From Trichostrongylus colubriformis (taxonomy: Eukaryota > Nematoda > Chromadorea > Rhabditida > Trichostrongylidae): 64,000 nucleotides of DNA. This document shows, piece by piece, positions 23,696 to 34,408 of this stretch. The notes under the pieces are model-generated. The model searched no databases and was not told where the DNA came from. It saw nothing but the letters and a program-made list of their open reading frames with translations. The position numbers and the translations under genes were made by a program. Positions within the stretch are counted from its first letter, which is position 1; each line of letters starts with the position of its first letter. The stretch lies in contig OZ022256.1 in assembly GCA_963978905.1 (NCBI GenBank), positions 28,979,426 through 29,043,425 on the forward strand, in the 5' to 3' direction.

Positions 23696-26600
23696 AGTGA
23701 TATCCATTTTGAATTGAAAAACAAAAAGTGCCTCGTTTCGCCTCTATTTATGGGGGTTTACAAACTAATCCAGACGACTTTTCACAAACTGGACTTCTAA
23801 CGACTCTTCTGCAAAGCTTCCACTATTTTTGCAGCAGCTTATCAGAAGCAAAGCCTCCATTATTCTTGCAGCAGTTTATCAGAACAAAGGATAGCTGCAC
23901 AACAAAATCCGTTCTGAAAAATGACACGGGTCTGGGCGGCGGCGAATATTAGTTTGCCAGAAATATTGAACCCAGCGTTAACCGTCGTATATTACTTAAT
24001 GGTTGAACAGTTCAAACAGGATGGGCCTATATGGCATAGGTGCGGTCTAGGTACGTCTAAGCGCCTTTGCAGTATAGTTCAGGCAAGGAATATAGGTGAT
24101 GAGCGCCCGGTCTTTCGGTCTTGTACGATGAACTGACCTCTGGCTGTTCTATCTCAACCTTTCGCAAGCACGCTGGTAAAGTTAAACATGCGGATGAGAA
24201 TATTAGTCTACGGACTTTTAGAAGTCTAAGCCGTAGTGATGAGTAGGAAGGAAGTCGATCAAGCCTGAATGTGTTGAAGTGAGATCGGTGAATATGATGG
24301 AGCTTAATTTACTTGACACGTAAAACGAGTGACCGAGCTGACGATCGAGATTCACAGCTATGAAGTCGAAATAATGATGACCTGAAGAGGCTGAAGATCA
24401 ATATGGAGCGGGTGAAGGGTTCACACAATTGTCCGTTTGTGGAACATGAACAAGTTTGTGTACGAATCGTATATACTGGAAAAGCAACGTGACACGTAGG
24501 TCTGTGTTCTGTTGACACAAGTGGATCTCAACTTGCCAAAGGTGGGGGCGAGAATACCGTGCCAAGAGATGATAGTTAGATAGTGTCTATACACGGATTC
24601 AAGGCGGGCAAAGCGTTAGCCCGCAAAAAAGAGCTCACTTAAAAAAGGAGGCAAGATGGCCAAAATTCTAAGAAAGAGGTCCGCATTCTCATCGTGAATC
24701 TTTGGACGGACCAATTTTACTATGGGTGGTAGAATCAATGTGAATCTATAATAGGTGAGAGTGTTATGGAATGACCCAATAATAGGAGAGAACCACAGCA
24801 CTGTTCTTGGTTCAGCGGGTCAATCTTGCGTGAGCTTCAGGAACGAATGGAAGTCCTCGTTCCCATACAATAAGGCTTGGGCAAAAATTGTATTTGAGGT
24901 CGTGAATTGATGGTTATATTTGAAGCATTAGATGAGGGACGAGAGTGCGAAATTGAGAGCCCCTCTAGTACATTAACACCGTGCTGACGCTGAACTACAC
25001 ACGGGTGATTTCAATTTCATATTCGTGGTCAGCGTCTCAAATAACCTATTCACAGAAGATTTGGGCTATAAGAGCTTATGGGCCAATGGCATCCGAGTTG
25101 CACCAGTGGTAAAAATTGAGATTACAGACGTGATGAGCACTTCCAGCAGATCCAGAAGAGGTTTCAGGATTTTCGTCCAACTTGAAGTTCCAGGTATGAT
25201 CCTCCCTATCAACCTCAGGTGCGATTATCTGAGTGAACAGCCGTCAACGCAATCAATTATTGTAACCGCGTTTACCCGAATTCAACAGACACAAGGGGCT
25301 CGGCCCCTTGTGATGGAATTGGTTACCTATGATGAACTGCTTTATTATTATTACTTATCGTTGCCTTCATTTCAATATGATTTGTATTTTAATACTGCAA
25401 CATCTTAATGCAATCCGACGACCATGCCGTGAAACGCTCACCATACGTTTTTGACGTTTCATGTCATTTATTTGGTTGCTTTCAAAGCACAGCAATGGAA
25501 TGAAGCTAATGGGTCACAAAGTGAGAATCTATGTACACGGTCAAAACAAGCCTTGCCGAGAATCAGGAGTGCCAGCAAGAACCAGCTGGACACCCCCCCC
25601 CCCCGGTGCAAACTCACAAAGTATTCTACATCTTATGCTAGAAATGAAGTGCAAGATGAACTGACAGGAAAACTGTTCATAAGAGGGCAATGCCGACGCC
25701 ATGCCCTAATATCTCGGGCTGGAGCCGTACTTAACGTCATCCTACCCAATGTACAATAATATAGATTCGACAAAGCACGCGGCCCGGTAAAGTTTCCGAG
25801 GGATTATTTTGTTGAATTCTGAGTGGACAAAAGCAGGAGCACTGAACTTGACACTTAGTATAGTTTCGGAAGGTAATCCACTGCCTTGTTTCAGTCCACA
25901 TAATTCTGTTGAAGAAACTATAAGCTAATATTACTTTTGTGTAAAAGAACCTTTAAGGATGAGCTGTAAGTTACAGACAGATACGGTGATGCATGGGTTA
26001 TCCAAGTCAGAAAACTTTAGGATTATTACAACTCATGTTCCTTTCCCGCGTCTAGAAATTGTAACAGATTTCTATGACCATTTGATAATGTGCTTCACAT
26101 GTTGTGAAGGGTCCCTTTATTCAAACTAAACGGCTAAACGATGCTCTGACAACACAAAAGCCTCTGCTTTTTACAGTAATGAGACATTTGAAGGCAGTAT
26201 AATGAAAATTCATGAGGTGAGGAATCTCTAATGTGCTGTCAGCGGTTGAATTGGCGATAACGTTGTAATAGCGAGGAAGACTAATTGAGGCAATTAGTCT
26301 CGCTATGTCGCCACGATCGCAAAGTGCGAACAACTTCTGCAGTCTCTGCAGTCTCTGCCTCTATTTCATATGACTAGGACTTGCCACCTCCTGCTTGCAC
26401 TGAAACCGATAAATCACGGTGAGGTGTGAGGCATCACCCAGTGGATCGGCATTGGATAAGCTTGTGGTTTTGGATAATTCGAAATCCAAGATGCCTCGCA
26501 GTTTGCCTCGTGATCCTCGGTATTCCTGATGACTGCACCAATAACTTGAGACAAACCATGATAAGCTTCAGGGAGATTTATTGTGAAACTTCAAGGAATG

Positions 26601-27824
26601 ACTAAGGCGAGGCACGATTATGTACAAATTTGGGCCAAGTCATGATTGCTGAATAATTCAGAGCCTTCTTGGAGTTGAAGTAAGTAGCTCGCAAAAAATA
26701 CATGGAGCAGGTTGACTACTAGCTCCAGTTGGATGAAATCTTAATTTCCTAATTTATAACCGAGGGTTTGAAAAAAAGGAACTTGTTGTTATCATACTAT
26801 GAATGTCGATTTTTGTGCAAACGTGCTGGATGTTGGTCTCGTCTCGGCAATAACTTACTGAAATGTTGAAAAATGACCTTGACCTCTCAGCAAACAATAT
26901 ACTAAAAACGCGTACTAAAATATGTTGGGGAAGTGGCTGGGGAAAACACATAAAACCTCCTCTGTCGTTTCATCATTCACATCATGCAGCCATTCTTCGT
27001 GGGACTGAGCTGTATCTGACCCAAAAATCATGAGCATGTAATGTGCAAGTGAAACGATCACATACCTACACGAACGGTGCAGAAGAATGCCTTGAAGAAG
27101 TCACTGATTCACACGCAAGCACCAGATAGAGAATCACACTGTTCTATAGGACGAAGCTTATATCTTAAACGGGTGTTTCTCTCTTATCCCACGCATAAAA
27201 ATTGAGGGAGAGCTGAGGACGTCATCGAGTTGAGATACCCCATCAGTGGTAATTAGGGTGATCGGGAGTGAGAGGACATGTCCTTCACAAACTAACGCGC
27301 GAATTGCAAGGAGACGATACCGTTTGCATGCTCGTCGCTCCTGCTCACATTCAGTAATGCAAAGAGCGTGAAAACCCATCCGTGGTAGGAGAGGAGTCTA
27401 CATCTCAGGCTTGTTCGCTCCTTCTTTCTCTACTGTGCACCATTACACCATGCATCCAACGACATTATTCAGTATCTTTTTTCATACCCGACGGCCGATC
27501 GGGTTACCTACCCTTTCTGTGCCTTGAGCAATGAGCGGCAGCGATACCGAGACTTCCACATTGCTTCGCTGTCGCGTGAGTGGTGTAGCTGATTGTCCGA
27601 AGCTTCTTTCGAGTGATGCAAAGGAGTATAAATGGAAAAATTATTCACATAATCTTACAGCCTAAAATGTATTTTGTTGCGGCTCACAAAAGGAAGATCT
27701 GGGGCACCTGATGAAGTGAATTAATTCCACCTGTTCTTCAACTATTTTCACGATTTCTATAAAGGACGGATTCAATAAAATTTCGTTTCCAATATTGTGC
27801 TGTTCCGGAGCCTCAAGGTTATCT
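23696..27824. other. no gene recognised
   Basis: The longest frame is 127 codons at 25025-25408 (+), without known motifs. A 37-bp unit (TTGCAGCAGCTTATCAGAA) is tandemly doubled with divergence at about 23815-23889. A C run of about ten lies near 25595. No transposon ends or RNA genes were seen. Confidence 0.45.
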
Positions 27825-27913
27825 GAATGTTCAAGAACAATCCAAAATATTCATTCAAAAAACTCAAAAGACCCTTCAAAAGTCTCAAAAGTCCTTTGGA
27901 ATGTTTTTGCAGT

Positions 27914-27939
27914 GCTTCGGCGTTCAACGTCTTCTTCAG
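27914..27939 (-). ncRNA. hammerhead-like core, left arm
   Basis: Minus strand CTGAAGA, a stem-loop with partial ACGTT..AACGCC pairing, then GAAGC. The conserved GAAAC box has one change, so this copy is probably inactive. Confidence 0.3.
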
Positions 27940-28354
27940 GACCGAAACTGTGGTGGTTAGCTAATTATATGTGATATAATTGCTCACGGTCTCGTCTCTA
28001 AACACTTTTGGCGCGACCCACCCTGCCAAAGACGAATGGTGCAGAAAATGAAAAACTCACCCGGTCGCACCCTTAAATGGTCTAGTACGTTACGACACTA
28101 GATATAGAAAGATGATATATCGATGATACAATAAGATGATATAATAAGAAAGATGTCTAGTGTCGTAACGTCTCTTTAAATCTTTCTCATATGCAGTGTC
28201 GTAACGTCCTAGACTATTTAAGTATAGGACCGGGTGAATTTATCATTTTCTGCAACATTCGTCTTTGGCAGGATAGGTCACGCTAAAAATATTTTGAGAC
28301 GGGACCGTAAGCAATCATATCACATATAATTAGCTAACCACCACAGTTTCAGGC

Positions 28355-28380
28355 CTGAAGAAGGCGTTAAACGCCGAAAC
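28355..28380 (+). ncRNA. hammerhead-like core, right arm
   Basis: CTGAAGA is followed by a perfect small hairpin (GGCG, loop TTAAA, CGCC) and GAAAC, which is the order of the conserved hammerhead ribozyme core (CUGANGA, stem II, GAAA). A GTTTC just upstream pairs with GAAAC, but a clear cleavage triplet (GUH) in the expected position and a stem I are not evident. Similarity to the core is seen; activity is doubtful. Confidence 0.35.
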
Positions 28381-28599
28381 ACTGCAAAGACATTCCGAAG
28401 GACTTTTGAGACTTTGTAGGGGTCTTTTAAGTTTTTTGAATAGATATTTTAGAGTCGCAATTGTTCCTAAACATTCAAAATTCGTTTGCAAAGACGAGTT
28501 CACTCGGTACGCAGTCTTCAAATGACATTAGATTCGCTACTCTACTCGATTTCACTACTAGCCTGGAAGGATGAGAACTCCGTTGCACTCTAGGGAGAA

Positions 28600-28740
28600 C
28601 GAAGATTATGAAGGCGGTTGGCTCAGATGGAGCTCCGATAGATGCATGGAGTGCGGTGCGAGATTACGCTATAGAGTGGCTCACTTGATTTCTCAACACC
28701 GCAACCGCTGGAGGAAGGACTTTCAGATGAGTGAATGACT
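28600..28740 (+). pseudogene. RTE-type reverse transcriptase fragment
   Basis: Residues KAVGSDGAPIDAWSAVRDYA and, after a stop, FLNTATAGGRT match the N-terminal RT block of RTE elements. The homology ends at the same point of the protein at which the copy at 15545 is interrupted. Confidence 0.6.
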
Positions 28741-29003
28741 AGTACAATCGTCCCCTTTTATTCCATTTAATTATAAGACGAGTAAATTGATGCTAGTACA
28801 GATTACAACATGAACTTGGACAATAAAAGCCAAAGTGAAAGTTCATTCCTTCTCCATCTATATGCTAAAGTAGTAAGCTCCAAATTCTTATTTCTGAGAC
28901 TAGTCGAAGGGATTTGGTTGTATAGAAATCTCAGAACTTTTACCATTGATTTTGTGGTGGGAATACGTGGTGGAAATACTAAATACTGGGAATATTTACT
29001 ATA

Positions 29004-29071
29004 TTTTTCACTGTTTTCAAGGCAGCGATAGAGAAATTCCCTATCGCTTCCTTTAAAACAGTGAAAAATGT
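29004..29071 (+). repeat. short near-perfect hairpin
   Basis: A 28-nt arm beginning TTTTTCACTGTTTT pairs with its mirror ending AAAACAGTGAAAAA at about 26 of 28 positions, around a loop of about nine bases. The size and the few mismatches resemble a microRNA precursor, but a tiny foldback transposon is equally possible. Confidence 0.5.
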
Positions 29072-29084
29072 AGTGAACATGAAA

Positions 29085-29425
29085 GTAGAAGTGCTTAGTA
29101 ATACGACGGTGAAGAAAAAACGGAAGCGAATGGTCAGAGACCCAAGGGATAGGATCCTCTTCCTATCATAGTTCTCGACGCGGACGACCTTTTCCGTCGA
29201 GAGGCAGGTATTCCGGAGTATTCTTCCACTGGCATTTTGCCGACTAAACACAAGTAATTTTTTGAAAATAGGACCATCCATTTTCTGAAGTGAGCTTCGA
29301 GCTAAAACTGCGAAAGTGCGCCGCAATACATTTGAGCTTCTTAGGTCCATAGACTCCATATGAGTGATTTCTTTAAGAGAATTTTCAATAACCATGTTAT
29401 CCCTGATGCCATCTTTAATCTTTTC
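29085..29425. repeat. insert shared with 15855-16340
   Basis: Second copy of the unrecognised segment. On the minus strand it stays open for more than 100 codons, in line with the CR1-like piece just upstream in that frame. It sits between two RTE pieces, as does the copy at 15.9 kb. Confidence 0.55.
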
Positions 29426-29545
29426 AATAAATTTCGTTCTATATGGGCTGAACACCGGTGTCCCGTATTCTAGAACAGAACGTACATATGACTTGTACGC
29501 GCGCGATGAGACAGGCGGACTCCTGGTTGTCAATGCTCTGTTCAT
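29395..29545 (-). pseudogene. CR1-type ORF2 C-terminal fragment
   Basis: Minus-strand residues RAYKSYVRSVLEYGTPVFSP match the plus-strand C-terminal region of the CR1-like ORF2 near 13300-13350 (RAYKSYVRPILEYGTPVFSP) almost exactly. Homology to that copy ends soon after. A small, fairly young fragment in opposite orientation. Confidence 0.8.
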
Positions 29546-30013
29546 GTTTTTCTTCAAGCAGAAAGGTGATGCAACAGACTGCCATAACTGCCGCGGGATC
29601 AGGTTGACTGCACTTACTACCCTACCTCATGCCTCAACCGATGCCATCTTTCCCACGCACCCAGGACTTTTCGATCGCCCGGCAGGTGATAGAGGACCAT
29701 CAAAAGGAGCGGGACCGTACTACCTAGTATTTCTCAACCTCAAAAAAGCCTTCGAAATATCTTCCCAGAATAGTTCTCTAGATTAAGCTGTGAGTGCTCT
29801 ATGTACCGGAACCTCATCGCTCACATAAGGGATATGGTCGATCCGGCTAACACTAAGGCAGCTGTACGCACTCAGCACGGGCTGTCCAATGAAGTACGTG
29901 GGCATCACGATAGGGGTACATCAAGGGTGAACCCCTCACTCTGGGTGTGATGGAGAAAAACTCTTGCAGAAATGATATCCCCCTAGTGATGGGCGGCAGT
30001 GATGAACTCCTGG
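29545..30013 (+). pseudogene. RTE-type reverse transcriptase fragment, cut by Harbinger insertion
   Basis: KGDATDCHNCRGIRLTAL, then YYLVFLNLKKAFEI (family: YLVFLDLEKAFD) and, after stops, pieces like ALSTGCPMKY and GVHQG continue the RTE reverse transcriptase. The sequence runs up to the TTA where the Harbinger element begins, so the large transposon seems to have landed in this already dead RTE copy. I could not confidently recognise RTE coding sequence on the other side (38005 onward). Confidence 0.7.
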
Positions 30014-30016
30014 TTA

Positions 30017-31304
30017 GGCCGCGGTCATACTTTGCGTGTCTGCGTTAGTTGACGCCGGTGCCGGCGTCAAACTGACGCAACCACTTTGCCTGCCGCGACG
30101 ACGACGTCAATAGATAATGCAGACCCAATCACGCCACAGTATGATGATCGCAGCGGAACCCGCTGCGAGTCTTGGCGCACAGCCAAATGAGTTTGTTTTC
30201 GAGTATTTTTTGACTTGTATTGTTTGTTTTCGAACATTTTTTGATTTTTTTGTCAAGTAATCTTCGGAGATCAGGGTAGTGGTAGATTCCGCTTAATACA
30301 GTGCATGTATTCTTGTCAGTCTTCTCGTCAGTGCAGTCTGACACTTAACCCACTCCTCAGTATTTAATTAATGGGATTTCAACACGTAATCGTATTTTCA
30401 GCCAGCGTTCGTAATATTGGTCTAGAAAAATTGTGATACTGTTCGTTTTCCTTGCAAGTTCGCATCATCCGGGGTTGTACGCTTTTCTTTTATCGCATTG
30501 ACAAAGTCGAGCATGAGGAGACCTGTGAATGCCGGTGTGTTTCATTCATATTTTACGTAAGACAGATTAAGTCGTACTACTCCTGAATGTCCGCATATTT
30601 CAGAGTCTACTGCTGTCGTGCCCTTGTGCTGCTTGTAAGTGGCAAGGTGCCTTGAACGATGTTATGGATCATCTTAAGAAAAAGCACAAAAGTATAACTA
30701 CTTTACAAGGTATTTGTATTATCCGTATACGTTCTGCGTTTTTGTCGCTGTTTACGATTGCTGCCATCAGAAATTTGATCTTGCGAGAGACTAGGGAAGA
30801 GCTTCGGTTATGTAGAGCCATTTGTGGTCATTCGTTGTTTTGTGAGGTAGTGAGGGCTGTTTCGCGAGTCTCACCGAAGTCAGTGGGCTAGTACACAGTA
30901 ACGCTTCACCGTGACGCACAACTGAATGGCATATTATGTGTGATTTTATTACAGATTATATTCCTTGATGCGGAGCCACTGCAACTTTGCGAGCAAAAGT
31001 CCAGTGTGCTTGAAGTGCTTTCTCAGTTTACCCATGCTTGACTTTTATAATTGTTCTTTATCTCAGCCTTAGTTTTTATTGTAGTTTGTGATTAGGCGCT
31101 GTTTGCCTCTTGTGATTTCGAAATTTATAGCGTGGAAGGGCGCTTTTTTCTTAGTATTTTCTGATTTTCGCTTCAACTGATCTCTTTTAGCGAGCGTGTA
31201 TGGATAGAGTACTTGCGTTCAATTATATTTTTCGTGTTTGTGATAATACTGTGTTTCTTGTCAAGTTTACTACGAGGCACTTCATGTCCAGTCGACCTTT
31301 ACAT
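30017..31304 (+). repeat. left terminal inverted repeat of the Harbinger element
   Basis: Mirror image of 36673-38001. The outermost 60 bp contain a perfect palindrome TTGACGCCGGTGCCGGCGTCAA-type core just inside the end. Homology stops at about CGACCTTTACA (31304). It contains the captured SIAH segment (30402-30709). Confidence 0.9.
30402..30709 (+). pseudogene. captured SIAH (seven-in-absentia) gene fragment, left arm
   Basis: Two exon-like blocks in SIAH order. Block 1 (30402-30534) follows an AG and reads SVRNIGLEKI, then FPCKFASSG, then HEETCECR up to a GT donor. Block 2 (about 30604-30709) reads [20 protein letters not shown] and [10 protein letters not shown] up to a GT donor. These match the SIAH zinc-finger/substrate-binding region (family landmarks: [44 protein letters not shown]), including the order, the cysteines and the exon ends. 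SIAH proteins are RING E3 ubiquitin ligases. Block 1 has two one-base shifts (after EKI, and in a run of four G), so it cannot encode protein. RING and C-terminal parts were not found. The intron between the blocks (about 70 nt) is retained, so capture was from DNA rather than from mRNA. Confidence 0.85.
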
Positions 31305-32758
31305 GTTCTGCTTGTGTATTTTTATAATATAGTCCTTTCTTCTAACCATGTTTGTTAGCATTCTGGAGTTCTTCGTTAACAAATAATTTAGTTGCTTATT
31401 AATAAAAGCACGGCGCAAAAGTTAACAGCCATCGCCTTATGACGACACACCTCGCCTTAAGGATGGCTAGGATGAGAGTGGCCAAGGAGATTGCGCATCA
31501 TCTCTACCAGTGAAGCTCAGATAAGTAGACCTTTTAATACCTTTGTTCTTCGGGATTGCGATATCAGGAAAGAGGAATCATCGAAAATCACCAAGACGGC
31601 ATCAACTCAAGGCCATTTTTTTCCAAAAGCAGTCGGGACATTAATGGGGCATCCCTTTGATGGCTGCTCTCTGTTTTCCAACGGATTAGTTTTGGAGGAA
31701 GATATCATCCACAGGGATACAAAGTATTTGAAGTGTTGTGACGCTGTAGAATGCCCGCTCAAGGAGCGATATAATAAAAAATGATTTGGTTGCGGAAAGC
31801 TTCCCAGCTCACTGAAGTGGTAGACCAGAAGCTCTAGCTGTAATCATGAGCAGGATGTTACGCAGTCAGTCTTTTCAATAAGCCGTCAGAAAGCTGTCTC
31901 TTCAAGCTAGCTGAGACTTGTGTTCAGACGTCAAACGTTTGTGATGGGGTATTGGTAATGGTGACAAAGCACTAGCTACGGGATCCCCTTGATGTCAGGC
32001 AAAACTGAACCACCAACATTTCAATTCAGAGCGGAATTTAAATTGACTGACCCATAGACATTTTATTGCCTGTTGATGAGTAAAGCTTCATGTTGATCTT
32101 GAATGTTTGAAACAATGTGAGACATCCAAATTTTGATATCGATATATGCGTATCAATATCAATAGTACCGAAGTAAAAAAGCTAGATAATGAGAGCTCTT
32201 TACAGTTTCTGAAAAAACACTTCTAGGAGCCAGAAGTTGGGGTGAGGGGAAGGGTAATTTTCGGCCAATACATACAACTTTATATCTCAGCACCATTACA
32301 TGTACAAGGCTAATAAAAGATGGCAAAGCATGCGAGAAAAATGATTTCGGAAAGGAGCAGTTTCACGATCTATAATTTATGCCAAATCATACCCTCTTCT
32401 CCCTCCTATAGCGCCCTTTATTTAGCCTTCAGCAGCGAAAATGAAAGTGTCCTACGACAGATTTGTGACTATTTCAAGGCCTACTCGCACAGCACATTTT
32501 GATATGAGACAGTGCATCGTAACGAAGTGCATCCTATCCGAAATCAATCCTTCCATATATGCAGCATTATTTGTATTGCATTCAAAACTTAATGATTGTA
32601 TGAGATCCGCACCAAATGAGTATCGCGGTTTACCAAATCGTATCGAATGTCCATTATGCTGTAGAGGCTGGTCATTCAGAGTAACTAGGACCAGGCTGAG
32701 TATCTGTAATAGGGATATAATATTCAAATGATTCGAAGAAAATTTACATCATTTACAG
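31305..32758. other. internal Harbinger sequence, no certain gene
   Basis: Between the left terminal repeat and the first convincing transposase exon. A 97-codon frame (31491-31784) and a 96-codon frame (32441-32731), both plus strand, are unrecognised. The second lies directly before the AG acceptor at 32757-32758 and could be an upstream exon of the transposase, but I could not match a donor in the right phase. Confidence 0.4.
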
Positions 32759-34375
32759 ATATGTCACAACGCGAAATGTTCAACTTTGGGATATGCTGGA
32801 TGAATTGTATGACGCGTATCTGAGGTACCGAGAGAGAACAGGGCGCACGGCATATGTTCGAGCAGAACATGTGCCCTTTTTGGAGACCCGGATGAGGACC
32901 TTCGATGTATATGCGGCAGTGGGACATATAAGTAATTTCGAGCACTTACCGGCTTAAGACCATTCGAGTTCGAGAATATTAATGATCGTCTCGCGAGATC
33001 GCTGTTACATTCCGCAACACATGCGTCTCCCATATCCGGTCAACAGAGGCTGTTTGTTTTTATGAGGTAACAGCATTCTAGACGAACAAATTGTATGACC
33101 AGTGATGCCTTACTTTTAGATTTGTAACGCACGGCTACAGTTTTGCTGCGCTAGCAGAGGAGATTCACTGTGGGAAAGCAACAGTGATCTCAACTGTGTA
33201 TGAAGTGGCAGATGCGATTAGGGAAGGTGGGATAGTTTGAGAGCCGAATTTTGAGCACCCTTGGCACAATGACATTGGATTGAACTTCGTGTTTCAGTTT
33301 TCTTTGCGGAAGCATTCCCCCCCCGTTTACCACAGCCGACTTGGAGGACATCGCTTCGAAAACACAACAGCGATTTGACTACCCGCGAGCTGTTGCTTTC
33401 ATGGATGGAAAACACATAAATATTAAGGTAAGAAAGAACGAAGACGGAAAACAATCCAAATGGAGTAATACACTAATTGCAGAGACCCGCACACTCCGGT
33501 ACCCAGTATTACAATTATAAGAAAAACTACTCCATTATCCTGCTCGCGCTCGTTGATTGCGATTACCGCATACTTGCGTTCGACGTTGGGGCACCAGGAC
33601 GAGTGGGAGATGCAGGGGTGTATAGAAGATCAAACATAAAGGTGAGCGAATTAGTGTTAAAGGAAGAAGCCGGAGCATTCGGCATTTTTCGCAAGCGTTG
33701 AACTGCGCACTATGTGAGGTTGTCTAGTGCTCGAGAAGAAGACATACGAAAGCACAAAGTTTGACAACACCTTTCCAGCGCTTCGTCGATGCAACGGACG
33801 AAATCTTTCCTCCTACACGCACGTTGGGAAGTGTGGGTCCGGTACAGTATCATATTTTGGTGAACAGCGGCTTCGGACAGGACTACCGCTTTGTTCGACC
33901 ATATTCACAGTCATCTGCCAATACGCCGAGCCAGCGCAGATTTAATGAAAAACACAGCGGGTGAGGTCAAATTCCTTACATCCCGAGTAGGAAATGTTTG
34001 TAACGCAGGGCCCGGCGAATGGTTGAATCGACGTTTGGGTTACTGTGCCAACGTTTTGGCATCCTTCAACGCACTCTCCAAGTGGAACCTGCCAACGCAG
34101 TCAGAATAGTGACGTCCCTTCTGGTAAGGATATATTTTGTGTTCACAAGCATGGACGTTGGAATTCCAAAGAAATTGTTTTAGGTGCTCCACAACCTGCT
34201 TGCCAGGAGAGAGCATGCACTCGAATTTGTGGAGAGGTATCCAATCCCACCCCAGGAGCTGGTAACGATGCAAGAAGAAAACCCACAAAGTCCAAGAAGA
34301 GGGGCTCTAGCGGCATCAAAAGCAAGAGAACAAATCACAACACATTACGACAACTTATACGGCGTTCGTCAATAG
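32759..34375 (+). CDS. PIF/Harbinger DDE transposase, multi-exon, with probable defects
   Basis: Exons inferred from frame and GT-AG sites: 32759 to about 32950; about 32959-33066; 33120-33226; 33298-33427; 33483-33641; about 33777-33960; 34009-34123; 34184-34375. Introns are 48-71 nt where both sites are clear, and most joins keep phase. Landmarks: GYSFAALAEEIHCGKATV (DNA-binding/helix region), FMDGKHINIK with the first catalytic Asp at 33404-33406, SGTQYYNYK, DVGAPGRVGDAGVY, RPYSQ, RFNEKHS joined across an intron to ARRMVESTFG with the catalytic Glu at 34025-34027. Defects: a run of eight C at 33317-33324 puts the upstream part of its exon one base out of phase, the first exon join is unresolved, and the residue expected to be the second catalytic Asp reads Asn (LVNSGF, codon AAC at 33863-33865). 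A polyadenylation-like AATAAA lies at 34390-34395. The enzyme would excise and insert the element. Confidence 0.85.
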
Positions 34376-34408
34376 AATCAATAATAGTGAATAAATGAAT
34401 GTAATCCT

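Larger units (their letters stand above)
27825..28476. repeat. foldback element with hammerhead-like cores in both arms
   Basis: Two arms of roughly 300 bp are reverse complements about a centre near 28150; the outer parts match base for base over long stretches (for example CTCAAAAG, AGTCC and GTTTTTGCAGTGCTTCGGCG against the mirror). Each arm contains a motif of the form CTGAAGA, hairpin, GAAAC/GAAGC, and the centre holds repeated CTAGTGTCGTAACGTC. No transposase is encoded. Related tails occur at 61840-62305 and, for the ribozyme-like motif, at 40626-40651. Penelope-like elements are known to carry hammerhead motifs in their terminal repeats, so two such repeats in inverted orientation are one possible origin. 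Confidence 0.7.

Noticed and set aside
28355..28380. Confident active hammerhead ribozyme
   Set aside because: The core is present but I could not place a GUH cleavage triplet and stem I; reported only as hammerhead-like.
30652..30891. 79-codon protein gene starting inside the SIAH block
   Set aside because: It begins in the middle of a captured exon and reads through its donor site; it is not an independent gene.
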